Shown here: in pieces, positions 9,441-16,231 of the stretch
Numbering within the stretch: the first letter of the stretch is position 1
How the letters are laid out: every line of letters starts with the position of its first letter
Assembly: GCA_023409955.1 (NCBI GenBank)
Contig: JAEYQQ010000104.1
Location: 1 to 40,294 of the forward strand
Length of the DNA stretch: 40,294 bases
Source of the DNA: Bacillota bacterium
GTDB taxonomy: Bacteria; Bacillota; Clostridia; Christensenellales; Aristaeellaceae
Reading direction: 5' to 3'
Position numbers and translations under genes: made by a program
The notes under the pieces: model-generated
The model's database searches: none
The model's input: only the letters and a program-made list of their open reading frames with translations
What the model was told of the DNA's origin: nothing

Positions 9441-10054
9441 CAGAAATCATTCCTCCCTTGTTTTAGTATCAATCGGCAGCAATCCTCCACCGCCTGCGGC
9501 AGCAAAACCCATTCTGCCTCCACCATCACACGCTTTTGCAGCGTCTGCGGCGTATCATCAGGCAGAATCTCCACCGCCTTCTGGGCGATGATCTTCCCGC
9601 CATCAGGAACTTCATTCACATAATGCACGGTGGCCCCAGTGATCTTTACCCCATAGGCAAGAGCCGCCTCGTGAACCTTTAGTCCATAATAACCCGCACC
9701 GCAAAACGATGGGATCAGGCTGGGATGCACATTGATGATGCGGCTCTCATATGCCTTAATGAAGTTATATGGAAGGATGGTCAAAAATCCAGCCAGTACA
9801 ACAAATTCTATTTGATATTCCTGAAGCTTTTGTAAAAGCCGCTCTGCATAAGACTCCGCCGGCATCCCCTTATCCTTTTCCAGCACGCAGGAAGGGATAT
9901 GATTCACCTGCGCCCGCTCAAGGGCATAGGCGCTTTTCCTGTTTGATAGCACCAGGGAGATCTCCCCATGGGGGATGCTGCCTGCAGCTTTGGCATCCAA
10001 AATCGCCTGCAGATTGGTGCCACCTCCAGATACCAGCACAGCTATTTTTACCAT
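9440..10054 (-). CDS. purN: phosphoribosylglycinamide formyltransferase
   Basis: This is the folate-dependent GAR transformylase (step 3). The Rossmann-like start (KIAVLVSGGGTNLQAIL) binds GAR phosphate. The catalytic triad is visible as Asn108 and His110 (INVHPSLIP) and Asp151 (VPDGG). At 204 residues it is the usual size. The gene overlaps the end of purM by 7 bp and the start of purO by 1 bp, so this stretch of the operon is translationally coupled. No PurT (formate-using enzyme) is seen in the window. Confidence 0.96.
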   Translation of the reverse strand: MVKIAVLVSGGGTNLQAILDAKAAGSIPHGEISLVLSNRKSAYALERAQVNHIPSCVLEKDKGMPAESYAERLLQKLQEYQIEFVVLAGFLTILPYNFIKAYESRIINVHPSLIPSFCGAGYYGLKVHEAALAYGVKITGATVHYVNEVPDGGKIIAQKAVEILPDDTPQTLQKRVMVEAEWVLLPQAVEDCCRLILKQGRNDF

Positions 10055-11082
10055 AGCTGCACGCCATCCTCACCATGAACCACTTCACCAATGATATAGG
10101 CAGCTTCCCCATGCGCCTGCATAATCTCCACTGCTTTATCCGCCTGAGCCTTAGGAACGGTTACGCACATACCAACGCCCATATTGAAGGTGTTGAACAT
10201 ATCTCTCTCCGGAATATTCCCAGCCGACTGAATCAAGCGGAAAATAGGCGGTGTCTTCACTGCTGCCTTTTCGATGCGTGCGCAAAGGCCCTTAGGCAGC
10301 GCCCTTGGAATGTTTTCAAAAAATCCGCCGCCGGTAATATGGGAAATGCCCAGGACCGCGATTTTAGCAAGCAGCCCAAGGATCGGCTTTACGTAGATTC
10401 TTGTAGGTGTCAAAAGCTCTTCTCCCAATGTGTTGTTAAGCTCCGGCTGATACGCTTTCAGGCTGTGCCCCTCCACCGCAAAGACCTTGCGAATCAGCGA
10501 AAAGCCATTGGAATGAACGCCAGAGGATGGCAGGGCGATCAATACATCACCAGGCTTTGTTTTGCTGTTGTCTATAATCTTTTCCTTATCCACAATGCCC
10601 ACAGAAAAACCGGCAAGGTCATATTCATCCTCAGGATAAAAGCCAGGCATCTCAGCCGTTTCTCCGCCTATAAGCGCACAGCCTGCCTGCACGCACCCTT
10701 CCGCCACACCGGATACAATGGCCGCCACCCGCTGGGGAATGTTCTTGCCTACGGCCACATAATCCAGAAAGTACAAGGGCTTTGCACCGCTGCAGATAAC
10801 ATCGTTGACACACATAGCCACGCAGTCGATGCCTACAGTATCATGCTTATCCAACAAAAAGGCAATTTTCAACTTGGTCCCTACACCGTCTGTGCCGGAT
10901 ACCAGAACGGGCTTTTTCATTCCTTCCACGTCTAGCTCAAACATCCCGCCAAATCCGCCGATACCACTCAAAACACCAGGCACCAGGGTTCTTGCCACAT
11001 GACTTTTCATTAGTTCAACGGCTTGATAACCGGCGGTGATGTCTACTCCCGCCGCCTTGTAGCTTTCGCTTTCGCTTTTCAT
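10048..11082 (-). CDS. purM: phosphoribosylformylglycinamidine cyclo-ligase (AIR synthetase)
   Basis: PurM uses ATP to close FGAM to AIR (step 5). The N-terminal glycine-rich VSGTDGVGTKLKIAF, the GGETAEMPGFYPEDEYDLAGF motif that holds ATP and metal, and the later HSNGFSLIRK are all intact. At 344 residues it is full length. A GGGGGG ribosome binding site lies upstream of the ATG at 11082. It follows purF by 15 bp and overlaps purN by 7 bp. Confidence 0.96.
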   Translation of the reverse strand: MKSESESYKAAGVDITAGYQAVELMKSHVARTLVPGVLSGIGGFGGMFELDVEGMKKPVLVSGTDGVGTKLKIAFLLDKHDTVGIDCVAMCVNDVICSGAKPLYFLDYVAVGKNIPQRVAAIVSGVAEGCVQAGCALIGGETAEMPGFYPEDEYDLAGFSVGIVDKEKIIDNSKTKPGDVLIALPSSGVHSNGFSLIRKVFAVEGHSLKAYQPELNNTLGEELLTPTRIYVKPILGLLAKIAVLGISHITGGGFFENIPRALPKGLCARIEKAAVKTPPIFRLIQSAGNIPERDMFNTFNMGVGMCVTVPKAQADKAVEIMQAHGEAAYIIGEVVHGEDGVQLW

Positions 11083-11097
11083 CGGCCTACCCCCCGC

Positions 11098-12540
11098 TTA
11101 CTCTTGATCTATAATGGGCATCTCGAACCTGGATTTTGGGGTAACTGAAGGCGGCGGCACCGGATAATCCCCTGTAAAGCAGGCGGTACAAAAGCCGCCG
11201 GAGGGATGGTCAGCCAGCTTGTCCAAAAAAGATGGATTCAAAAAGCCCAGACTATCCACCCCAATAATCTCACGCATCTCCTCCACTGTATGGTTATGGG
11301 CCAGCAGATTCTCTGTAGAATCAATATCTGTACCAAAGTAGCAGGGATGCTTAAAGGGCGGAGCAGACAACCGCAAATGCACCTGTGTAGCCCCAGCTTC
11401 CCTAAGGAGCTTCACAATCCTCGCACTGGTGGTTCCGCGTACAACGGAATCATCCACCAGCACCACCCGTTTGCCTTGCACGGTGGAAGAAATCACATTC
11501 AGCTTGATGTTGACGGAACGAAGCCGCTGGGCTTGCTCAGGCTGGATAAAAGTACGGCCGATATACTTGTTTTTGATAAAGCCCATGCCATAAGGAATGC
11601 CGCTTTGCCTGGAATACCCAATGGCGGCATCAATTCCCGAATCAGGCACACCGATTACCACATCCGCTTGCACGGGATGCTCAAGCGCCAAGAAAGCCCC
11701 AGCCCGAAGCCGTGCCACATGGACGCTGGAACCGTCGATGACAGAATCAGGCCTGGAAAAGTAGATAAATTCAAAAACGCACATGCTGCGCTTTTTAGAT
11801 TCTTTGGGCGGTATGCTGGTTAGGCCCTGTTCATCTGCAATCAGGATTTCCCCCGGCTGTACATCACGGATAAATTCCGCATCGATGGCATTTAATGCAC
11901 AGGTCTCACTGGCGAACACATAACCGCCATCCCCAATCCTGCCTACACACAAGGGCCGAAAGCCCAGGGGGTCACGAGCTGCGATAACCTTTTGAGGGCT
12001 CATGATCACAATGGAGTATGCGCCCTTGATCCTGTCCATGGTGCGGCTGACGGCCTCTTCGATGGATGGTGCACCGATACGCTCCTGGGTAATCGTGTAG
12101 GCAATGACCTCGGTATCGGATGTGGTATGAAAGATGGCGCCTTTTTCCTCCAAGGTTTCCCGAAGCTCTGTGGCATTGACCAAGTTGCCGTTGTGGCATA
12201 GTGCCATGCCGCCTTTTAAGTGGTTAACCACCAGCGGCTGGGCATTGCTCACATTATGAGAGCCTGTGGTGGCATAACGGCAGTGACCCACCGCAGCCAG
12301 GCCTTCCTTCATGCCCCGCAGCACTTCCGGCGTGAATACGTCATTGACCAGCCCAACATCCTTATGGCAATCGATAACGCCGTTCACATTTACCGCAATA
12401 CCGCAGCTTTCCTGGCCGCGGTGCTGCAATGCATATAACGCATGGTAGGCTGGCACAACCACCCCGCCGCCATCCTTGCGCCAGATGCCGAAAACACCGC
12501 ATTCCTCATGGATCTTTGCGCCGATAGAAAGCTGTTTCAT
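11098..12540 (-). CDS. purF: amidophosphoribosyltransferase, 4Fe-4S and propeptide type
   Basis: This is the committed step of purine synthesis, making phosphoribosylamine from PRPP and glutamine. A 13-residue propeptide precedes Cys14 (EECGVFGI), which becomes the N-terminal nucleophile after self-cleavage. The PRPP loop VDDSVVRGTT is at 362-371. Four cysteines placed as in the Bacillus subtilis enzyme (Cys254, Cys400, Cys451 and Cys454, the last two in FCTACFTGDYP) indicate a 4Fe-4S cluster, so the enzyme is expected to be oxygen sensitive. The ATG lies directly against the purC stop codon, with GGGGG inside the end of purC as ribosome binding site. Confidence 0.97.
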   Translation of the reverse strand: MKQLSIGAKIHEECGVFGIWRKDGGGVVVPAYHALYALQHRGQESCGIAVNVNGVIDCHKDVGLVNDVFTPEVLRGMKEGLAAVGHCRYATTGSHNVSNAQPLVVNHLKGGMALCHNGNLVNATELRETLEEKGAIFHTTSDTEVIAYTITQERIGAPSIEEAVSRTMDRIKGAYSIVIMSPQKVIAARDPLGFRPLCVGRIGDGGYVFASETCALNAIDAEFIRDVQPGEILIADEQGLTSIPPKESKKRSMCVFEFIYFSRPDSVIDGSSVHVARLRAGAFLALEHPVQADVVIGVPDSGIDAAIGYSRQSGIPYGMGFIKNKYIGRTFIQPEQAQRLRSVNIKLNVISSTVQGKRVVLVDDSVVRGTTSARIVKLLREAGATQVHLRLSAPPFKHPCYFGTDIDSTENLLAHNHTVEEMREIIGVDSLGFLNPSFLDKLADHPSGGFCTACFTGDYPVPPPSVTPKSRFEMPIIDQE

Positions 12541-13251
12541 TTATTCCCCCAACAAACGCTTGAGTATCTCCTGGTATGCATCCTCAACATTGCCAAGATC
12601 ACGGCGGAAGCGGTCCTTATCCAGCTTCTCGCCAGTACGTGTGTCCCAGAAGCGGCAAGTATCCGGCGAAATTTCATCCGCCAGTACAATGGTTCCATCC
12701 GTTGTTTTGCCAAACTCCAGCTTGAAATCAATCAGCTCAATGTTTAGGTCTTTCAAATAGGCGGATAAGATTTCATTAATTTTCAGGGCATAAGCGGCAA
12801 TCAGCCCAACCTCCGCCTCTGAGGCCCAACCCATGGCGGCAATATGGTAATCGTTAACCATGGGATCACCCAGCGCATCATCCTTATAGCAGTATTCTAA
12901 AACAGTCTTGGATAGCTTGGTACCCTCCGGCAGGCCCAAGCGCTTGGAGAGGGAACCTGCGGCGATATTGCGAACAATGACCTCCAGTGGCACGATGGTT
13001 ACTTTTTTTACAAGGGTTTCCCTGGGAGAAAGCTCCTTGATCAAGTGGGTGGGAATTCCCTCTTTCTCCAGCAACTTCATCAGGTGATTGGTCACACGGT
13101 TGTTGATAACACCTTTACCGGCAATTAAGCCCTTCTTCTGGCCGTTGAAGGCGGTGGCATCGTCCTTATAATCAACCACAAACACTTCGGGGTCATCGGT
13201 ACGGAAAACTTTTTTCGCTTTGCCTTCATATACCTGCTCTAATTTGACCAT
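12541..13251 (-). CDS. purC: SAICAR synthase
   Basis: PurC condenses CAIR with aspartate using ATP (step 7). The start LEQVYEGKAKKVF and the later DFKLEFGKT and LADEISPDTCRFWD, which hold the nucleotide and magnesium sites, are complete; 236 residues is the normal bacterial length. An upstream in-frame ATG at 13287 overlaps the end of purE, but AAGGAGG stands 9 bases before the ATG at 13251, which gives the conserved N-terminus. The gap to purE is 28 bp and the stop touches the purF start codon. Confidence 0.96.
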   Translation of the reverse strand: MVKLEQVYEGKAKKVFRTDDPEVFVVDYKDDATAFNGQKKGLIAGKGVINNRVTNHLMKLLEKEGIPTHLIKELSPRETLVKKVTIVPLEVIVRNIAAGSLSKRLGLPEGTKLSKTVLEYCYKDDALGDPMVNDYHIAAMGWASEAEVGLIAAYALKINEILSAYLKDLNIELIDFKLEFGKTTDGTIVLADEISPDTCRFWDTRTGEKLDKDRFRRDLGNVEDAYQEILKRLLGE

Positions 13252-13279
13252 AGCGATCTTCCTCCTTGGTTTTAAGTCA

Positions 13280-13759
13280 TCAAACATTCAGGTTTTTGTC
13301 CTTTTCCAGTACCGCCTGGCGCATAACGTCCCGGAGGCCATTGAGCCGTGCAGCAAGCCAATCTTCGTGAACGGCCAGTATCTGGGCTGCCAGCAGTGCA
13401 GCGTTCCCTGCTCCGTCGATGGCTACCGTTGCCACAGGGATACCGGTAGGCATCTGCACGGTAGACAGCAGGGCATCCAGCCCGTCCAAGGAAGACTTGA
13501 TGGGGATACCTATGACCGGAAGCGTTGTCTGCGCTGCCAATGCTCCAGCCAGATGGGCAGCCTTCCCAGCCGCGGCGATGATCACACCAAAGTCATTCTC
13601 CCTGGCACTCTTGGCAAATGCGGCAGCCTCCAAAGGGGTGCGGTGGGCAGAAAACACATGGGCCTCATAGGTAATGCCCAGTCCCTTCAATTTGTCAAAG
13701 CAATCCTTGAGTACTGGTAAATCACTTTCGCTTCCCATAATAACAGCAACTTTTTTCAT
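13280..13759 (-). CDS. purE: PurE: N5-CAIR mutase or AIR carboxylase
   Basis: PurE produces CAIR (step 6). The 159-residue protein has the MGSESDLP substrate loop, SAHRTP at 37-42 and the VQMPTGIPVATVAI core. Where class I enzymes usually read GAGGAAHLPGM, this one reads AAAGKAAHLAGA (about 62-73). No purK is present in the window, and with the altered loop it is open whether this is an N5-CAIR mutase with purK elsewhere or a direct AIR carboxylase. The start is the ATG at 13759, with AAGGAGG 8 bases upstream; an in-frame extension to 13804 has no support. It is the first structural gene of the pur operon. Confidence 0.92.
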   Translation of the reverse strand: MKKVAVIMGSESDLPVLKDCFDKLKGLGITYEAHVFSAHRTPLEAAAFAKSARENDFGVIIAAAGKAAHLAGALAAQTTLPVIGIPIKSSLDGLDALLSTVQMPTGIPVATVAIDGAGNAALLAAQILAVHEDWLAARLNGLRDVMRQAVLEKDKNLNV

Positions 13760-13793
13760 ACTTTTCTCCTCCTTAATTTCTCTTAGTTTGCTC

Positions 13794-13837
13794 TGTAAAA
13801 GCAAAAAGGCAACGGTTCATCTTTTCAGAACCGCTGC
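13794..13837 (-). terminator. intrinsic terminator (attenuator) in the pur leader
   Basis: On the minus strand GCAGCGGTTC pairs with GAACCGTTGC (10 bp, one G-T wobble) around a 9-nt loop, followed by CTTTTTGCTTTT. It lies about 35 bases upstream of the purE ribosome binding site and about 110 bases after the predicted transcription start, so it must be read through to express the operon. This is the form of a transcription attenuator. The stop codon of the candidate leader ORF straddles the loop and 3' arm. Confidence 0.75.
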
Positions 13838-13927
13838 TTCCATTGTCTGTACAGGTATGCATTTTATACCAAACAGGCTCACAGTGCTCCGCAAAGTGCT
13901 TATCCCTTTGAGAAGCTGTGCCATCAT
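13817..13927 (-). CDS. candidate 36-residue leader peptide of the pur operon
   Basis: An ORF of 36 codons begins at an ATG at 13927 with AAAGGA exactly 7 bases upstream and ends with TGA at 13817-13819, inside the attenuator hairpin. It begins MMAQLLKGISTL and shows no run of a single amino acid that would suggest a stalling codon series, and no similarity I recognise. A 36-codon open frame arises often by chance, so the case rests on the well-placed ribosome binding site and on the position of the stop. A ribosome reaching the stop would cover the 5' arm of the terminator. The alternative is that the leader is a purely structural RNA. Confidence 0.4.
   Translation of the reverse strand: MMAQLLKGISTLRSTVSLFGIKCIPVQTMEAAVLKR
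13854..13920 (-). ncRNA. structured 5' leader segment of the pur mRNA
   Basis: Two further hairpins precede the attenuator. The first (13920-13880) is a long imperfect stem: CACA/TGTG, then GCTTC/GGAGC, then CAAAG/CTTTG, with a 9-nt loop. The second (13870-13854) is GGTAT/ATACC with a 7-nt loop. The conserved cores of purine, ZTP, PRPP/ppGpp (ykkC) and tetrahydrofolate riboswitches are not seen. It could be an unrecognised regulatory RNA or simply the mRNA of the candidate leader ORF. Confidence 0.35.
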
Positions 13928-13931
13928 CGCC

Positions 13932-13998
13932 ACATCCTTTCCGAACGATATTTCAATAATAATGCAAATATTAGTCTATGTCAACATCATTTCCGAAC
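13932..13998 (-). promoter_or_regulatory. paired CCGAAC operator boxes flanking the pur promoter
   Basis: Two copies of the 15-base plus-strand sequence ACATC(A/C)TTTCCGAAC occur at 13984-13998 and 13932-13946, in the same orientation, with one mismatch, exactly 52 bp apart (about five helical turns). One lies just upstream of the -35 and the other at the transcription start. The upstream one, ATTTCCGAACATT (13989-14001), matches the published PurR PurBox consensus AWWWCCGAACWWT at all 13 positions; the other matches 11. Bacillus boxes are normally inverted and closer, so the binding protein is inferred, not shown. Confidence 0.65.
13956..13984 (-). promoter_or_regulatory. sigma-A promoter of the pur operon
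   Basis: TTGACA (13984-13979) and TATTAT (13961-13956) are separated by exactly 17 bp on the minus strand, giving a predicted start near 13949-13951. That leaves a leader of about 190 nt before the purE ATG. CCGAAC boxes sit on both sides. Confidence 0.8.
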
Positions 13999-14042
13999 AT
14001 TTATTTGATATATCAATGTTTTGTTTTGTTTTTTCAATCAGC

Positions 14043-14061
14043 AAAAAAATAAGTTGCTTAT
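14043..14061 (-). terminator. weak terminator after the DeoR-family gene
   Basis: ATAAG pairs with CTTAT across a CAA loop and is followed by seven T on the minus strand, overlapping the stop codon of the regulator. The stem is short and AT-rich. If inefficient, transcription of the regulator would run into the pur promoter region. Confidence 0.4.
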
Positions 14062-14813
14062 GCCAATATAATATCAACATGTGCGTTATGCAGCGCGTCA
14101 AGCAGTTCGCCTTCCGGCATTTGATCCGTTATCAAAATATGGAGGGCTTTCAACTCCTCCGTTCGGCAAAGAAAATAGTTGTTAAGCTTGGTACCATCGC
14201 ATAGCAGCATATGCCTTTCGCTGGATTCTATCATACATCGCTTTAGAGCCGCCTCTTCCGTGGTGCTTTCCCATATGCCTTCTCTGGTGATACCACGGCA
14301 GGAAAGAACGCTCCAAGTGGCATGATGGCTCCGGACAAATTTGGCTGCATCCTCTCCAGTTAATGATGCCGAGCCATCACGCAGTGCACCACCGGTGCAA
14401 AGTACCTGACGACCTGGTACAGCAAAAGCCTGGGCAGTAATAAGCCCCCCTGTGATCACCGTCATGGAATCAAGGTGCTTGATTTCCTCCCCCAATGCCA
14501 ATACCGTTGTACTGGCATCCAGCATCAGCGTATCCCCCGATGCAAATAATTTTGCAGCCGCCTTGGCAATAGCACGCTTTTCCGCCATGCGCTCCTGCCG
14601 CCTGGCATACAGGGGAATATCCTGTATCCGCTGAGCCGGTAGCACCGCACCGCCCCTGGTTCGGCGGATGCGACCTTCCTCCTCCAACTGCTGCAAATCC
14701 CGGCGAAGCGTGGCCTCGCTGACAAACAGCTTTTGCGACATGCTTTCGACTGTAATCGTTTTATCCACCTCAAGAAGCGCCATGATTCTTTCTCGCCTTT
14801 CAAAGGGAAGCAA
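14058..14813 (-). CDS. DeoR-family transcriptional regulator, probably of the rhamnose operon
   Basis: The N-terminal winged helix (LLEVDKTITVESMSQKLFVSEATLRRDLQQLEEEGRIRRTRGGAV is the region, residues about 14-55) ends in the RTRGGAV motif typical of DeoR/GlpR regulators. It is followed by a DeoRC sensor domain of the isomerase-like fold (LDASTTVLALGEEI, TGG, LCDGTKL), which in this family binds a phosphorylated sugar. At 251 residues it has the usual length. TTG at 14813 is taken as the start because AAAGGG lies 8 bases upstream and the product then begins MLPFERRERIM, typical of the family; a GTG at 14822 lies too close to that site. It diverges from rhaA, so its ligand is probably rhamnulose-1-phosphate or dihydroxyacetone phosphate, by inference. 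Confidence 0.88.
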   Translation of the reverse strand: MLPFERRERIMALLEVDKTITVESMSQKLFVSEATLRRDLQQLEEEGRIRRTRGGAVLPAQRIQDIPLYARRQERMAEKRAIAKAAAKLFASGDTLMLDASTTVLALGEEIKHLDSMTVITGGLITAQAFAVPGRQVLCTGGALRDGSASLTGEDAAKFVRSHHATWSVLSCRGITREGIWESTTEEAALKRCMIESSERHMLLCDGTKLNNYFLCRTEELKALHILITDQMPEGELLDALHNAHVDIILA

Positions 14814-14879
14814 GTAAAACACCCTTTCATAACCTGTTCATTTCATCATCCATCATGTTCATATGCGCAACATTGTGCG

Positions 14880-14904
14880 TTTTTGTGTATGCTAATAGAC
14901 AAAT
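14880..14904. promoter_or_regulatory. candidate operator at the rha promoter
   Basis: TTTGT and ACAAA form an inverted repeat with a 12-bp spacer (TTTGTGTATGC...GACAAA), covering the -35 hexamer of the rhaA promoter. A second partial inverted repeat, CGCA-N6-TGCG, lies just upstream near 14866-14880. Either would suit a DeoR-type repressor encoded next door; neither has been tested. Confidence 0.35.
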
Positions 14905-14924
14905 ACGCGCACCGCCAGTATAAT
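14896..14924 (+). promoter_or_regulatory. sigma-A promoter of rhaADB
   Basis: TAGACA (14896-14901) and a perfect TATAAT (14919-14924) are separated by 17 bp. The predicted start lies about 30 bp before the rhaA ATG, giving a short leader. Confidence 0.75.
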
Positions 14925-14959
14925 GAGGCCGCAAACAACTGTCAATAAGGGGGTACCCC

Positions 14960-16213
14960 ATGCCAAACACTGCTAAAGCCTTTGAAATGGCCCGTGAACA
15001 ATATGCCGCCTTGAATGTAGATGTAGAGAAAGCTATCAAACTGGCAACTGAAACGCCTATCTCCATGCATTGCTGGCAAGGGGATGATGTGCTGGGGTTC
15101 GAAGGAAGCAAGAGCCTTACTGGCGGCATTGCCGCCACCGGTAACTATCCTGGCCGTGCCCGCACACCGGATGAGCTCCGGATGGATATGGAAAAGGCCC
15201 TTGATCTTTTGCCTGGTGCTTACAAAATCAACCTGCATACCAACTATCTGGACACTACGGAAAGGGTGGACAGGGATGCCCTCGCACCCCATCACTTCGC
15301 CTCCTGGGCAAGCTGGGCCAAAGAAAAGGGGCTGGGGCTGGATTTTAACACCACCTTCTTTTCCCATGAAAAAAGCAGCGGCGGCACCCTCACACACCCA
15401 GATAAGGGCATCCGTGATTTTTGGATCAGGCATGCCAAGTCTGTCCGGGAGATCGCAGCCTACTTTGCTAAGGAGACGGGTAAGACCTGCGTCATTAACC
15501 ATTGGATTCCCGACGGGGAAAAAGAAATCCCTGTAGATGGTCTTTCTCCCCGGCTGCGCTTAAAAGATAGCCTGGATCAAATCTTTGACGGCTCTCCTAA
15601 GTATGATTCCGTCAAGGATTCGGTGGAAAGCAAGCTGTTTGGCATCGGTGCTGAAGCCTATACCCCCGGCTCCCATGAGTTTTATATGGGGTATGCCTTA
15701 TCGCATCCCGGTATATTGCTGACCCTGGACGCTGGGCACTTCCATCCCACCGAAAGCATTGCTGCCAAAATTCCTGCGCTTTTGTGCTTCCTGCCCGAGC
15801 TATTACTGCATGTCAGCCGACCGGTACGCTGGGACAGTGACCATGTTGTTATGCTGGATGAAGAAACCCGGCAAATCATGCGGGAGGTAGTTCGTGCCGA
15901 TGCACTTAGCCGTGTGTATCTGGCCACAGATTATTTTGATGCATCCGTCAATCGTATCACAGCCTGGGTCACTGGTCTGCGCAGCACCCGTAAGGCACTG
16001 TTGATGGCCCTTTTGGAACCTGTCCAAATGTTGAAGGAAATGGAACGCAATGGCGATGTGTCCGCACGCCTTGCTTATTCCCAGGAGATTCTCTCCCTTC
16101 CTTGGGTTCCTGTATGGGAAGAGCTTTGCTCAAGGGAAAACGTAATCCCCGGTGCAGCATTTATCCAGGAGATTCAGGCATATGAACGAGCTGTCCTTTC
16201 CAAAAGAGTATAA
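14960..16213 (+). CDS. rhaA: L-rhamnose isomerase
   Basis: RhaA converts L-rhamnose to L-rhamnulose, the first step of phosphorylative rhamnose catabolism. The sequence is recognisable throughout: HCWQGDDVLGFE near residue 37, KINLHTNYLD, LGLDFNTTFFSH, NHWIPDGEKEIP and TLDAGHFHPTE, which hold the metal-binding Glu, Asp and His residues. At 417 residues it matches the family. The ribosome binding site AAGGGGG is followed immediately by TACCCC, so a GGGG/CCCC stem with a 3-nt loop may partly cover it. It is the first gene of the rha operon, 18 bp before the aldolase, and is oriented away from the DeoR-type regulator. Confidence 0.97.
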   Translation: MPNTAKAFEMAREQYAALNVDVEKAIKLATETPISMHCWQGDDVLGFEGSKSLTGGIAATGNYPGRARTPDELRMDMEKALDLLPGAYKINLHTNYLDTTERVDRDALAPHHFASWASWAKEKGLGLDFNTTFFSHEKSSGGTLTHPDKGIRDFWIRHAKSVREIAAYFAKETGKTCVINHWIPDGEKEIPVDGLSPRLRLKDSLDQIFDGSPKYDSVKDSVESKLFGIGAEAYTPGSHEFYMGYALSHPGILLTLDAGHFHPTESIAAKIPALLCFLPELLLHVSRPVRWDSDHVVMLDEETRQIMREVVRADALSRVYLATDYFDASVNRITAWVTGLRSTRKALLMALLEPVQMLKEMERNGDVSARLAYSQEILSLPWVPVWEELCSRENVIPGAAFIQEIQAYERAVLSKRV

Positions 16214-16231
16214 AGCATAACAAATGAGGAG

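Noticed and set aside
10075..10935. 286-codon plus-strand ORF
   Set aside because: It lies wholly antisense to purM, has no plausible ribosome site or promoter, and encodes a low-similarity, His/Arg-rich sequence typical of a shadow frame.
13794..13955. Known riboswitch (purine, ZTP, PRPP/ppGpp, THF) in the pur leader
   Set aside because: None of the conserved core sequences of these classes could be found on the minus strand, so no known class is assigned.
14942..15502. 186-codon minus-strand ORF
   Set aside because: It is antisense to rhaA and overlaps the rhaA start; no independent signals.
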